49,041 nucleotides of DNA from Curtobacterium oceanosedimentum (GTDB lineage Bacteria > Actinomycetota > Actinomycetes > Actinomycetales > Microbacteriaceae). The stretch is taken from contig NZ_JAIXIG010000030.1 in the NCBI RefSeq assembly GCF_020297365.1, positions 1 through 49,041 on the forward strand. Reading direction: 5' to 3'. Each line of letters opens with the position of its first letter. Position 1 is the stretch's first letter. The notes beneath the pieces are model-generated. The model worked only from the letters and a program-made list of their open reading frames with translations. It had not been told where the DNA came from and searched no databases. A program made the translations under genes and the position numbers. Positions 32,748-41,579 of the stretch are shown here, piece by piece.

Positions 32748-33944
32748 TCAGAGCGCGACCGCAGCCGACTGCCGGGCGATCTCGAGCTCCTCGTTCGTCG
32801 GGATGACGAGCACCGCGACACGCGACGTGTCCGTGGAGACGAGCCGCGCCTCCCGGGAGGCCAGCTCGTTGCGGTCCGCGTCGATCTCGATGCCCAGGTG
32901 CTCGAGCCCGGCGAGCACGCGCCGGCGCAGCAGCGCGTTGTTCTCGCCGACCCCCGCGGTGAAGACGACGGCGTCGAGCCCGCCGAGCTGCGCCGTGTAG
33001 GCGCCGACGTAGCGGCGGATGCGGTGCCGGTAGACGGCGAGCGCCGCCTCGGCGACCTCGTCGCCGTTCAGGGCGGCGTCCTGCACGTCGCGCATGTCGC
33101 CGTTGCCGGTCAGGCCGAGCAGCCCGGACTGCTTGTTGAGCATGGTGTCGAGTTCGTCGAACGACAGCCCGGCCTCGCGGTGCAGGTGGACGAGCACGGC
33201 GGGGTCGAGGTCGCCGGAGCGGGTGCCCATGACGAGCCCCTCGAGCGGCGTGAGCCCCATCGAGGTCTCGATCGACCTGCCCCCGTCGATCGCGGCGGCC
33301 GACGCCCCGTTGCCCAGGTGCAGCACGATCGTCTTGAGCTCGGCCAACGGGCGTCCGAGGAACTCGGCGGCCTGCTCGGAGACGTACTTGTGGCTCGTGC
33401 CGTGCATGCCGTACCGGCGGATCCCGTACCGCTCGGCGAGGTCGGCGGGGATCGCGTAGGTGTACGCGTGCGGCGGCATCGTCTGGTGGAACGCGGTGTC
33501 GAACACCGCGACGTGCGGCACGGTGTCGAACACCTGCTGCGCGGCGCGGATCCCCTCGAGGTTGGCCGGGTTGTGCAGCGGGGCGAGGCTGCTGAGGTCG
33601 TCGATCTGCTGCGCGACCTCGTCGGTGACCACGGTCGCGCGGTCGAAGGTGGTGCCGCCGTGCACGACACGGTGGCCGACGACGGCCGGCGGGTGCTCGT
33701 CGAAGGACGGCCCGACCTTCGCGAACGCGTCGATCATCGCCTGGAACCCGGCGGCGTGGTCGGGCACGTCGGCCGCGTCGTTCGAAGACGACTCCCCCGT
33801 CAGCGCGTTCGTGTGCTTCCACGCGCCGGCGGATTCGCCGATGCGCTCGACGAGTCCGGACGCGAGCGTCCGTTCGTCCTCGAGCTCGATGAGCTGGTAC
33901 TTGAAGGAACTCGATCCGGAGTTCACGACGAGCGCTGCGGTCAC
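32748..33944 (-). CDS. ackA: Acetate kinase
   Basis: At 398 aa it has all ASKHA/AckA motifs: LVVNSGSSSFKYQL at the start, VGHRVVHGG, VFDTAFHQTMP (catalytic Asp and His region), RYGMHGTSHKYVS, LHLGNGASAAAIDGG, MGTRSGDLDP and VFTAGVGENN. It interconverts acetyl phosphate and acetate with ADP/ATP. I prefer GTG 33944, right before the conserved LVVNSGSS; an in-frame GTG at 33968 would add 8 residues. It is 95 nt downstream of pta and part of the same unit. Confidence 0.97.
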   Translation of the reverse strand: MTAALVVNSGSSSFKYQLIELEDERTLASGLVERIGESAGAWKHTNALTGESSSNDAADVPDHAAGFQAMIDAFAKVGPSFDEHPPAVVGHRVVHGGTTFDRATVVTDEVAQQIDDLSSLAPLHNPANLEGIRAAQQVFDTVPHVAVFDTAFHQTMPPHAYTYAIPADLAERYGIRRYGMHGTSHKYVSEQAAEFLGRPLAELKTIVLHLGNGASAAAIDGGRSIETSMGLTPLEGLVMGTRSGDLDPAVLVHLHREAGLSFDELDTMLNKQSGLLGLTGNGDMRDVQDAALNGDEVAEAALAVYRHRIRRYVGAYTAQLGGLDAVVFTAGVGENNALLRRRVLAGLEHLGIEIDADRNELASREARLVSTDTSRVAVLVIPTNEELEIARQSAAVAL

Positions 33945-34039
33945 TGCTGGGTCACTCTCTGTCGGCACTGCTGGTGGGTGGCTGGTCCGGCGACCACGTC
34001 GCCGTCGGCCTAGAGGCGCGGCGCGCGTCCGTCAGTCGG

Positions 34040-36145
34040 CTACGCGTCGGTCGCGGTGCCGGCCTGGATCGCGGTGATGGCGACGGTGTTCACGATGTCG
34101 CCGACGAGGGCGCCGCGGGACAGGTCGTTGATCGGCTTCCGCAGGCCCTGCAGGACCGGGCCGATCGCGACGGCACCGGCCGAGCGCTGCACGGCCTTGT
34201 ACGTGTTGTTGCCGGTGTTCAGGTCCGGGAAGATGAACACGGTCGCCTTGCCGGCCACCGGGGAGTCCGGCATCTTCGTGCGCGCGACGGTCGGGTCGGC
34301 GGCGGCGTCGTACTGGATCGGTCCCTCGACGAGCAGGTCGGGCCGGCGCTCGCGGACGAAGGCCGTACCGGCCCGCACCTTGTCGACGTCGGCGCCGGAG
34401 CCGCTGTCGCCGGTGGAGTAGCTGAGCATCGCGACGCGCGGGTCGATGCCGAACTGCGTCGCGGTCTCGGCGGACGAGATCGCGATGTCGGCGAGCTGTT
34501 CGCTCGTCGGGTCCGGGATGACGGCGCAGTCGCCGTAGACGAGCACGCGGTCGGCGAGCGCCATCAGGAACACGCTCGACACGATCGAGGTGTCGGGACG
34601 GGTCTTGATGATCTCGAACGACGGTCGGATGGTGTGCGCCGTGGTGTGCTTCGCACCCGAGACCATGCCGTCCGCGAGCCCGAGCTGCACCATCATCGTG
34701 CCGAAGTAGGACACGTCGGTGACGGTGTCGCGGGCGAGCTCGATCGACATGCCCTTGTGGGCGCGGAGCCGGGTGTACTCCTCGGCGAAGCGCTCCCGCA
34801 GCTCGGGGTCGAACGGGGACACGAGCTGCGCGGCCTCGAGGTCGAGGCCGAGCTCGGTCGCGCGGGTGCGGATGGCGGCCGGGTCGCCGAGGATCGTGAG
34901 CTCGCAGACCTGGCGCTGCAGCAGGGTGGAGGCGGCACGGAGGATGCGGTCGTCCTCGCCCTCGGGCAGGACGATGCGCTTGCCGTAGCCGCGGGCCCGG
35001 TCGAGCAGCCCGTGCTCGAACATGAGCGGCGTGACGACGCCCGACGGGGCGAGCTGCAGGCGGTCGCGCAGGGCCTCGGCGTCGACGTGCTGCTCGAACA
35101 GCGCGAGCGCCAGGTCGGCCTTGCGGGGCGAGTCGGCGGCCAGGCGGCCACGCGTCTGGGTGATCCGGAGGGCGGTGTCGTACGTGCCGAGGTCGTTCTG
35201 CGCGATGGGCAGCGAGCTCGACAGGCCCTCGAGCAGCCGGGACACCGGCGGGGCGATCTCGAACCCGCCGTTCAGGATGACGCCGGCCAGGCTCGGGAAG
35301 GTCTCGGACTGGTTGGCGAGCAGGGTCGCGATGAGGACGTCGCTGCGGTCGCCGGGGACGACGACGATGCCGCCCTCGATCAGGCGGGGCAGGACGTTCT
35401 CCATGCTCATGCCGGCGACGACCGTGCCGAGCGCCTCGCGATCGAGCAGGGCCTCGTCGCCGCGCACCAGGGTGGCACCGGTGGCCTGCAGCAGGGCGCG
35501 GACGGTCGGGGCGACGAGCACGCGGTCCTCGGGGATCGCCCACACCGGCACGTCGGGGTGGTCGTCGTGCACGGCCCGCTCGACGCTCGAGACGATGGTC
35601 GCGAGGGCGTCCGGGTCGGCGCGGTTCACGACGACGCCGAACAGCTGCGCGTGTGCCGCCCGCAGCTCGCTCGTCGTGACGTCTGCGACCTGCGCCATGC
35701 CCTCGGGGGTCCGGGCACCGCGCTCGGCGGTGTCCCGGCCGCCGAGGACCAGGAGCACCGGCGCACCGAGGTTCGCGGCGACCTTGGCGTTGAAGGACAG
35801 CTCCGTGGGGCTGCCGACGTCGGTGTAGTCGGAGCCGAGCACCACGACGGCGTCGCACTGCCGCTCGACCTGCGCGAAGCGGGTGACGATGGTGCCGAGG
35901 GCTGCCTCGGGGTCGGCGTGCACGTCGTCGTAGGTGACGCCCACGGCGTCGTCGTACGAGATGCCGACCGCGGTGTGCTGCAGCAGCAGTTCGAGCACGT
36001 AGTCCGGCTCCACCACCGACCGGGCGACGGGGCGGAACACGCCCACGCGGCCGACCGACCGCGCGAGGGTCTCGAGGACACCGAGGGCGACGGTGCTCTT
36101 GCCCGTGTGCCCTTCTGCTGACGTGATGTAGATGCGGGTCGACAC
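34040..36145 (-). CDS. pta: Phosphate acetyltransferase (long form with BioD-like and DRTGG domains)
   Basis: This 701-residue enzyme makes acetyl phosphate from acetyl-CoA. The N-terminal P-loop domain has ITSAEGHTGKSTVALG (about 8-22), the central DRTGG domain contains GVILNGGFEI, and the C-terminal PTA_PTB catalytic domain starts near KRIVLPEGEDDRILRA and includes SGAKHTTAHTIRPSFEIIKT, VFIFPDLNTGNN and GPVLQGLRKPINDLSRG. It starts at GTG 36143-36145, 7 nt after TACCCT, so it is probably leaderless. It forms the Pta-AckA pathway with the gene downstream and complements Acs. Confidence 0.97.
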   Translation of the reverse strand: MSTRIYITSAEGHTGKSTVALGVLETLARSVGRVGVFRPVARSVVEPDYVLELLLQHTAVGISYDDAVGVTYDDVHADPEAALGTIVTRFAQVERQCDAVVVLGSDYTDVGSPTELSFNAKVAANLGAPVLLVLGGRDTAERGARTPEGMAQVADVTTSELRAAHAQLFGVVVNRADPDALATIVSSVERAVHDDHPDVPVWAIPEDRVLVAPTVRALLQATGATLVRGDEALLDREALGTVVAGMSMENVLPRLIEGGIVVVPGDRSDVLIATLLANQSETFPSLAGVILNGGFEIAPPVSRLLEGLSSSLPIAQNDLGTYDTALRITQTRGRLAADSPRKADLALALFEQHVDAEALRDRLQLAPSGVVTPLMFEHGLLDRARGYGKRIVLPEGEDDRILRAASTLLQRQVCELTILGDPAAIRTRATELGLDLEAAQLVSPFDPELRERFAEEYTRLRAHKGMSIELARDTVTDVSYFGTMMVQLGLADGMVSGAKHTTAHTIRPSFEIIKTRPDTSIVSSVFLMALADRVLVYGDCAVIPDPTSEQLADIAISSAETATQFGIDPRVAMLSYSTGDSGSGADVDKVRAGTAFVRERRPDLLVEGPIQYDAAADPTVARTKMPDSPVAGKATVFIFPDLNTGNNTYKAVQRSAGAVAIGPVLQGLRKPINDLSRGALVGDIVNTVAITAIQAGTATDA

Positions 36146-36152
36146 GTGGCCC

Positions 36153-36158
36153 AGGGTA
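36153..36158 (-). promoter_or_regulatory. -10 box TACCCT of leaderless pta
   Basis: TACCCT ends 7 nt before the GTG start. It is the same hexamer and geometry as dnaX. Confidence 0.5.
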
Positions 36159-36232
36159 GTCGCCGGACACGTCGTGCCGACTGGGAGCGGGCGGCTCCGC
36201 GACACGCGGTCGTGAGCACCCCGGAGAACCTG

Positions 36233-36238
36233 TACCAT
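36233..36238 (+). promoter_or_regulatory. Probable -10 box (TACCAT) of tRNA-Ser
   Basis: TACCAT lies 28 nt before the tRNA 5' end. The -35 is unclear. Confidence 0.4.
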
Positions 36239-36266
36239 TGGGTGTCGCCGTCGCAAGACGGAGCCA

Positions 36267-36354
36267 GGAGAATTCGCCTAGTGGCCTATGGCGCACGCTT
36301 GGAAAGCGTGTTGGGTGCAAGCCCTCGGGGGTTCGAATCCCCCATTCTCCGCCA
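36267..36354 (+). tRNA. tRNA-Ser (anticodon GGA)
   Basis: Acceptor GGAGAAT pairs with ATTCTCC. The anticodon stem-loop CACGC-TTGGAAA-GCGTG has anticodon GGA. There is a long variable arm, and the T arm is GGGGG-TTCGAAT-CCCCC. Discriminator G, and CCA is encoded at 36352-36354. Confidence 0.96.
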
Positions 36355-36358
36355 GCAG

Positions 36359-36397
36359 GACGAAGGACCCGTACCGGATCGGTGCGGGTCCTTCGTC
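36359..36397 (+). terminator. Terminator after tRNA-Ser
   Basis: A 13-bp stem (36359-36371 with 36385-36397), extendable with a G-T pair into the loop, directly follows the tRNA. It is followed by GTTCC. Confidence 0.7.
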
Positions 36398-36634
36398 GTT
36401 CCACGGCGTCCGGTCCCCCGGTCGGCGGACGAGCGCGTACCCGGCTGTGCGGCGCTGGCCGGGAAACGCCGACGCGGGGTGGAACGGGCTGTCCTCGGCG
36501 CCGGTCGGTCACCTATGCTGTCCGAGCGAACGGCTCCGGGACGAGCCGACCGCGGTGCATCGAGCGGCAGGGGCGTCGCTCGGAGGGCGTGCCGATCGGC
36601 GTGCCCGGGTACCCGAGGGGACGAGGAGACGCGC
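36398..36634 (+). promoter_or_regulatory. Intergenic region with promoter of the PH-like membrane protein
   Basis: The 237-bp gap has no gene. TATGCT at about 36513-36518 is a good -10 candidate, giving a leader of about 115 nt before the GAGGAG ribosome binding site at 36623-36628. Confidence 0.4.
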
Positions 36635-37279
36635 ATGGGGGATCGCTCTGCGCCCGCGACACCGGCCGCCCGCGCACCGGAGTACGACACGGTGCTCCGC
36701 CCGCGCCGGTCCCTGGTGCGGTCGACCGCGCTCAGCGTCGTGTTCTCGGCCGTGCCGTTGGCCGTCGCCCTGCTCTGGGTCTCGTTCCCGTTCCGGACGT
36801 GGGTCCTCGTCGCCGGCGCGGTCGTCGCGATCGCCGCGGCGCTCGGCGTCGTCTTCGTCCGCCTGCAGACGGCCTTCATCGGCATCGACGAGGACGGCAT
36901 CACGGTGCGCAGCGTCCTGACCCGTCGTCGCCGCTTCCCGCGCGACCACGTGCACAGCCTGGTGCTCGCCACCACCTACGGGTCGTCGGTCGACAGGGCC
37001 GTGCGCGAACTGGTGGCCTTCGACGCGACGGGCGCCCACCTGTTCCGCGTGCGCGCCGACGTGTGGGGCGACGACGGGATCGACCGTGTGGCCGACGCCC
37101 TCGGCGCGCAGATCACCGAGGAGCCGCGGCCGGTCTCCGCACGGGCGTTCGTGAAGCGCTACCCGTCGAGCCGCGCGTGGTACGAGCGTCGGGTCGCGGT
37201 CGTGCTCGCCGCCGGGCTCGTCGTCGTGGTCGTCGGCGGGGTGCTCGCCGTCGAGGTCGCCGGGCTGCTCGGCCGCTGA
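36635..37279 (+). CDS. Small membrane protein with PH-like central domain
   Basis: This 214-residue protein has two N-terminal hydrophobic helices (STALSVVFSAVPLAVALLWV, FRTWVLVAGAVVAIAAALGVV), a soluble beta-rich centre (TAFIGIDEDGITVRSVLTRR... HVHSLVLATTYGSS...ELVAFDATGAHLFRVRADVW) and one C-terminal helix (VLAAGLVVVVVGGVLAVEVAG). The centre looks like the bacterial PH-domain membrane proteins; function unknown. ATG 36635 has GAGGAG 7 nt upstream. It ends 13 nt from the convergent MFS gene. Confidence 0.8.
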   Translation: MGDRSAPATPAARAPEYDTVLRPRRSLVRSTALSVVFSAVPLAVALLWVSFPFRTWVLVAGAVVAIAAALGVVFVRLQTAFIGIDEDGITVRSVLTRRRRFPRDHVHSLVLATTYGSSVDRAVRELVAFDATGAHLFRVRADVWGDDGIDRVADALGAQITEEPRPVSARAFVKRYPSSRAWYERRVAVVLAAGLVVVVVGGVLAVEVAGLLGR

Positions 37280-37292
37280 CCTCGCCGACCGG

Positions 37293-38549
37293 TCAGTGCG
37301 ACAGGGCCGGGACCGTCCGGGGGCGCACCACGACCCAGAGCACGACGATCGCGACCGCGGCCGTCGACGCCATGACCATCGCCATCGGCGAGGCGGTCGT
37401 GATGCCGAGCCACCCGACGACGGGCGAGATGAGCCCGGCGACGCCGAAGTTCAGGGCGCCGAGCACCGAGGCGGCGGTGCCGGCCTCCTTGCCGTGCGCG
37501 GCGAGGCCGATGACCTGGACCAGCGGGAACGAGAACCCGCACGCCGCGATGAAGAACCACAGCGGCACGAGGACGCCGACCAGCCCGGCGCCCAGCTGGT
37601 CGAGGACGATGATCGCCACCGACGACAGCAGCAGGGTCCCCGTCGAGCAGGCCAGGATCCACTGCGGGCCGACGCGCTGGGCCAGCCGCGCCGAGATCTG
37701 CACCCCGAGCACCACGCCGACCGAGTTGACCGCGAAGAGCAACCCGTACTGCTGGGCGTCGAGCCCGTAGACCTGCTGGAACAGGAACGGCGACGCGCTG
37801 AGGTACGAGAACAGCCCGCTGAACACCATGGCGCCGATGAGTGCGACGCCGACGAAGATCCGGTCCGAGAACAGTGCCTTGTAGCGCTGCCCGATGGTGG
37901 AGTGCCCGGCCTCGCGGCGACGGGCCGGCGGCAGCGTCTCGACGATGAGCAGGATCGACGCGATCACCACGGCGAGGCCGTAGCAGGCCAGGAACACGAA
38001 GATGCCGCGCCAGCTGGTGAACTGCAGCATCTGCGAACCGATGAGCGGCGCCAGGATCGGTGCGAGACCGTTCACCATCGCCAGACGGGACAGCATGCGT
38101 ACCAGGGGCTTGCCACCGAACAGGTCGCGCACGGTGGCCATCGCGACGACACCACCGGCCGCAGCGCCCATGCCCTGCAGCACCCGGAAGACCGCGAGCA
38201 GCTCGATGTCCGGAGCCGTGGCGGCACCGATCGACGCCGCGATGTGCACCGTCGTGGCGATGATGAGCGGTAGCCGGCGCCCGACCTTGTCGCTCCACGG
38301 ACCCACGAGCAGCTGGCCGATGGCGAACCCGAGCGTCGTCGCTGTGAGCGTCAGCTGGACCGCGCCGTCCGTCACGGCGAACTGGTCCTTGATCGCCGGG
38401 AACGCCGGCAGGTACAGGTCGATCGTGAACGGACCGAGCGCCGTCAGGGCGCCCAGGACGAAGACGTAGACGAGTCGCTGCCCACGGGAGAGCGAGTCTC
38501 CGGGGTGCAGCACGACCCGGAGCGAACCGGTGGTGGCGGGCGCGGTCAC
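37293..38549 (-). CDS. Bcr/CflA-family MFS drug efflux transporter
   Basis: This 418-residue protein has twelve predicted helices. Signature motifs include TIDLYLPAFPAIKDQF in TM1-loop, GQLLVGPWSDKVGRRLPL (MFS motif A) and RVLQGMGAAAGGVVAMA, all typical of Bcr/CflA proton-driven efflux pumps for drugs or small metabolites. The start is uncertain: I prefer GTG 38549 with AAGGAC upstream; an in-frame ATG at 38624 would add 25 residues but would overlap a TAGGAT -10 box at about 38623-38628. A TetR gene is divergent and probably its regulator. Confidence 0.9.
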   Translation of the reverse strand: MTAPATTGSLRVVLHPGDSLSRGQRLVYVFVLGALTALGPFTIDLYLPAFPAIKDQFAVTDGAVQLTLTATTLGFAIGQLLVGPWSDKVGRRLPLIIATTVHIAASIGAATAPDIELLAVFRVLQGMGAAAGGVVAMATVRDLFGGKPLVRMLSRLAMVNGLAPILAPLIGSQMLQFTSWRGIFVFLACYGLAVVIASILLIVETLPPARRREAGHSTIGQRYKALFSDRIFVGVALIGAMVFSGLFSYLSASPFLFQQVYGLDAQQYGLLFAVNSVGVVLGVQISARLAQRVGPQWILACSTGTLLLSSVAIIVLDQLGAGLVGVLVPLWFFIAACGFSFPLVQVIGLAAHGKEAGTAASVLGALNFGVAGLISPVVGWLGITTASPMAMVMASTAAVAIVVLWVVVRPRTVPALSH

Positions 38550-38599
38550 GAGGAAGGGGTCCTTCGGCGAGGGGTGGGAGCGGGCGGCGCGACGTCGAT

Positions 38600-38649
38600 C
38601 GAATCGATTCGTGCGCGGAACCATCCTACGGCCGGGTGAGCGCTCTCAC
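38600..38649. promoter_or_regulatory. Divergent control region MFS/TetR with two palindromes
   Basis: CGAATCGATTCG (38600-38611) is a perfect 12-bp palindrome and GTGAG-CGCT-CTCAC (38636-38649) a 5-4-5 dyad, on either side of a TAGGAT -10 candidate reading towards the MFS gene. Both are possible TetR operators. A TAGCGT box at about 38717-38722 may drive the TetR gene. Confidence 0.45.
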
Positions 38650-38773
38650 GGCCGGGCGTCCGGCGGGACCGCGTGTTGCGGCTCGTGCGACCGCCCGCCA
38701 CGGGCACGCCATGGGGTAGCGTCGGACTGCTCGGGTGCTCCCGGGCGGACCGGACCAGAAGGGGGTGGGTGTC

Positions 38774-39355
38774 ATGGTGGACGCCCGGATCCTGCACACG
38801 ACCGCTGCGCTCCGCGAGGCGATCCTGCGCCTCGCGGCGGAACGTCCGGTCTCCGAGATCACCGTGGCGGACGTCACCCGTGCGGCCGGCATCAACCGGG
38901 CGACGTTCTACTCGCACGCGGTCTCCCCCGGCTCGCTGCTCGCCGACGTCCTGACGCCGGAGCTCGACCGCATCCGGCAGGACGACGCCGACGAGCGCCG
39001 TGCGGCCGCCGCCCGCGGGGCCGGTGCCGACGAGCTCGCGGCCGTCACGCGGCGCGGGATCAACGCCGTGGTCGAGCACGTCACCACGCACCGCGACATC
39101 TACTGCCGGGCACTGCCCGACCCGAACGACGCCTCGCTGCACCGGCTGCTCGTGGAGCACTTCACGGTGTCCAGCGCCCTGCACATCCGCGAGCTCGGCG
39201 CCGAGCAGCGTCCGGAGCTGCTCGCCGACGTCGCCGCCGGATTCGTGGCGCAGGGGTTCGTCGGCGCGATCGAGGCGTGGTTGGCAGGACCGCGACGGTC
39301 GCGCAGGGCGCTGGTCGAGACGATCACGCTGTCGTTCCCGGCCTGGTGGCGCTGA
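38774..39355 (+). CDS. TetR/AcrR-family transcriptional regulator
   Basis: In this 193-residue protein the N-terminal helix-turn-helix is classical: TTAALREAILRLAAERPVSE, VADVTRAAGINRATFYSH. The C-terminal ligand domain reads VVEHVTTHRDIYCRAL and GFVAQGFVGAIEAWL, similar to the TetR_C subgroup with AIxxWL. ATG 38774 is preceded by AGAAGGGGG. It is divergent from the Bcr/CflA pump and likely represses it until a substrate binds. The following 90 bp contain a CGACGC-GA-GCGTCG dyad (39362-39375). Confidence 0.92.
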   Translation: MVDARILHTTAALREAILRLAAERPVSEITVADVTRAAGINRATFYSHAVSPGSLLADVLTPELDRIRQDDADERRAAAARGAGADELAAVTRRGINAVVEHVTTHRDIYCRALPDPNDASLHRLLVEHFTVSSALHIRELGAEQRPELLADVAAGFVAQGFVGAIEAWLAGPRRSRRALVETITLSFPAWWR

Positions 39356-39361
39356 GCCGAC

Positions 39362-39375
39362 CGACGCGAGCGTCG
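39362..39375. terminator. Short dyad between convergent TetR and lipoprotein genes
   Basis: CGACGC-GA-GCGTCG lies 7 nt after the TetR stop, and further GACCGACGC repeats follow. A weak terminator candidate. Confidence 0.3.
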
Positions 39376-39445
39376 ACCGACGCTGAGCCAGACCGGATCG
39401 GACCGAGCCTGGGTCGGACCGACGCGCCCCGGTCCGTCCGTCCGC

Positions 39446-40018
39446 CTACTCGGCGTCCGTCGTGTCGCCGTCGGTCACGTCGGTCTCGGGCTTCTCGCCG
39501 CGCTGCAGCGACCGCACCATCTCGACCGCCGTCGCCGCCACGTCGGCGTCGTCCGCCCCCGCGGGCACCCGGTAGTCGGCGGACACCCCGTCCCCGCCGG
39601 TGCCGGCCGCGGGCAGCTGGTCGCCCAGGGACACCACGACGACCCCGGCGTCGTGGGCGGTCTGCACCACACCGGTGAGGGTCGACGGCCGTTCGGCGTG
39701 CACCAGGAGCGCCTTCGCCCCCTTCCGCACGAGCTGCGCGACCGCGGCCCGCTGCGACGAGGCCGCTCCGGACGCCGGCGCGACCCGCACGTCGGGACGG
39801 AACCCGGCGTCGGACAGGCCGGTCCGGAGTTCGACCGCCAGGGCCGCGTCGTCGTGCACCAGGACGACGCCGATCACCGCCTGCTTGTCGAACCCGCCGT
39901 CCGAGCTGGTCAGGTCCGTGCTCTGGACGGGCGTCGGCGCGGCGGACGTCGTGCTCTGACACCCGGCGAGGGTCAGTGCCGCCGCCAGTGCGACGGTCAC
40001 GGTGACGATGCGCAGCAC
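39446..40018 (-). CDS. Lipoprotein resembling a sugar-ABC substrate-binding half domain
   Basis: This 190-residue protein has a lipoprotein signal peptide VTVTVALAAALTLAGC with the lipobox Cys at about residue 22. The mature part has one periplasmic-binding-like lobe: VIGVVLVHDDAALAVELRTGLSDAG, QLVRKGAKALLVHAERPSTLTG, AHDAGVVVVSLGDQLPA. Full proteins of this class have two lobes and over 300 residues, so this is about half. GTG 40016-40018 follows GGAGAGGAG. No transporter genes are adjacent, so a binding, scavenging or regulatory role is only a guess. Confidence 0.75.
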   Translation of the reverse strand: MLRIVTVTVALAAALTLAGCQSTTSAAPTPVQSTDLTSSDGGFDKQAVIGVVLVHDDAALAVELRTGLSDAGFRPDVRVAPASGAASSQRAAVAQLVRKGAKALLVHAERPSTLTGVVQTAHDAGVVVVSLGDQLPAAGTGGDGVSADYRVPAGADDADVAATAVEMVRSLQRGEKPETDVTDGDTTDAE

Positions 40019-40049
40019 GGTGTCTCCTCTCCGCTCCGGGACTGCCACG

Positions 40050-41456
40050 CTACCCGGCGTCCGCCCCGCGCGGCGACGATCCCGCCGTGGTCGGTGCCGG
40101 GACCGGACCGAGACGGCGCACCGCGGCGACCGCCAGCAGGGCGAAGCACACCATCGCCGCGAAGACGAGCGGGAACGACACCGCACCGTCGGCACCGCCC
40201 GTCGCGGTGAAGAGCAGTCCGGTCACCGCGAGCCCGACGACCGTGCCCGCCGCGTCCGCGATCGTCAGCGCCGAGCTCGCGAAGCCGTCGTCCCCCTCGC
40301 CCGAGAACCGCAGCGTCAGCATCGAGGCACGCGGGTAGATCGCCCCCATGCCGGCACCGCCGACGAACCAGCCCGCCACGAGCACCCACCACGACAGGTC
40401 GAGCGTCGCCACGGCGAGCGCGGTGAGCAGGCTGACGAGCACGAGCGCCAGGCCCGCCCCGAAGGTGCGCCGGGCGGTCAACCGCTGCTCGCCCAACCGC
40501 CCGTGCGCCCAGCTCGACGCCGCCCAGCTCAGCGCGGCGACGGTCAGCGCGAGCCCGGCCGCCGACGCCGACAGGTCGTGCTCGGCCTGCAGCAGGAACG
40601 GCACGTAGGCCTCGCTCCCGAAGAACGACGCCGCCACCAGTCCCCGCAGCAGCACCACCGAGGGCAGTCCCGCGGCGGCGCGGAAGGTCCCGGCGGGCAG
40701 CAGCGGACGGAGCGCGAACCAGGTGCCGACCAGGCCGACGAGCACCGCTGCCACCATCCCCCACGGCGGCAGGTCGGGTGCGACGTTGAGGAGCAGGACG
40801 GACGCGGCCGCCGCCACCGACCACCCGATGCGCACCCGTTGCCACGGCGGACGGACGGCGACCGGCGGGGCGTGCAGGCGCCCGAGCGTCGGGACGAGCA
40901 GGGTGAAGGCGCCGACCGCGATGACCAGCGCCCCGGCGAACACCCAGTGCCAGTTCCACAGGTCGGTGACGATGCCGGCCAGTGCCGGGCCGATCAGCGC
41001 GGGGACGACCCACGCCGCGGCGAAGCCGGCGAACACCGGCCCGTGCAGGTCGGCGGGGAAGATCCGGGCGACGAGCACGTAGAGCACGACGTCGATCGCG
41101 CCGGCGCCGAAGCCCTCGATCAACCGCCCGGCCAGGAACACCTCCATGGTCGGTGCGAGCATCACCACGGCCGTCCCGACCGCGAACAGGGCCGCCGAGA
41201 CCCAGGCGACGACCCGGCCGCCCGCGCGGTCGGACCAGTTGCCCGCGAGCACCATGCCCGGCACCCCGGCCGCGAGCGGGGCGGCGAACGCCAGCGCGTA
41301 CAGGGTCTCGCCGTCGAGGTCGTGGCTGATCACCGGCATGATCGTCGTCATTGCCAGGTTCTGGAACGCCGCGACCCCGACGATCGCGATCATGCCGATC
41401 GTGGCGAGCGCGTACGGCCCGCTCAGCAGTCCCACCCGCGACGCCGTCGTCCTCAC
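40050..41456 (-). CDS. MFS transporter (drug:H+ antiporter type)
   Basis: This 468-residue protein has 12-14 predicted helices. The start LSGPYALATIGMIAIVGVAA is followed by NLAMTTIMPVISHDL (DHA2-like), GNWSDRAGGRVVAW (motif A) and GRLIEGFGAGAIDVVLYVL, then FVGGAGMGAIYPRASM. Likely substrate export; specificity unknown. GTG 41454-41456 lies 6 nt after a TACGAT box, a leaderless arrangement. The gene ends 31 nt upstream of the lipoprotein start, so the two may be cotranscribed. Confidence 0.9.
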   Translation of the reverse strand: MRTTASRVGLLSGPYALATIGMIAIVGVAAFQNLAMTTIMPVISHDLDGETLYALAFAAPLAAGVPGMVLAGNWSDRAGGRVVAWVSAALFAVGTAVVMLAPTMEVFLAGRLIEGFGAGAIDVVLYVLVARIFPADLHGPVFAGFAAAWVVPALIGPALAGIVTDLWNWHWVFAGALVIAVGAFTLLVPTLGRLHAPPVAVRPPWQRVRIGWSVAAAASVLLLNVAPDLPPWGMVAAVLVGLVGTWFALRPLLPAGTFRAAAGLPSVVLLRGLVAASFFGSEAYVPFLLQAEHDLSASAAGLALTVAALSWAASSWAHGRLGEQRLTARRTFGAGLALVLVSLLTALAVATLDLSWWVLVAGWFVGGAGMGAIYPRASMLTLRFSGEGDDGFASSALTIADAAGTVVGLAVTGLLFTATGGADGAVSFPLVFAAMVCFALLAVAAVRRLGPVPAPTTAGSSPRGADAG

Positions 41457-41462
41457 CCGTCC

Positions 41463-41468
41463 ATCGTA
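41463..41468 (-). promoter_or_regulatory. -10 box TACGAT of leaderless MFS gene
   Basis: TACGAT ends 6 nt before GTG 41456, and no ribosome binding site is visible. Confidence 0.55.
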
Positions 41469-41497
41469 GGGGCGGGCACCGACGCGACGGGCGATGG

Positions 41498-41535
41498 ACG
41501 GGAGGCACGGTGCGGGCCCGCACCGTGCCTCCCGT
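41498..41535 (-). terminator. GGGAGGC-type palindrome after the cystathionine enzyme gene
   Basis: A perfect 38-bp palindrome (19-bp arms meeting at GGG/CCC) with the shared GGGAGGC/GCCTCCC core lies 45 nt past the stop. Confidence 0.75.
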
Positions 41536-41579
41536 TCCGTCGGCGCGTCAGCGCACCGACGTGTCAGCGCATCGATGTG

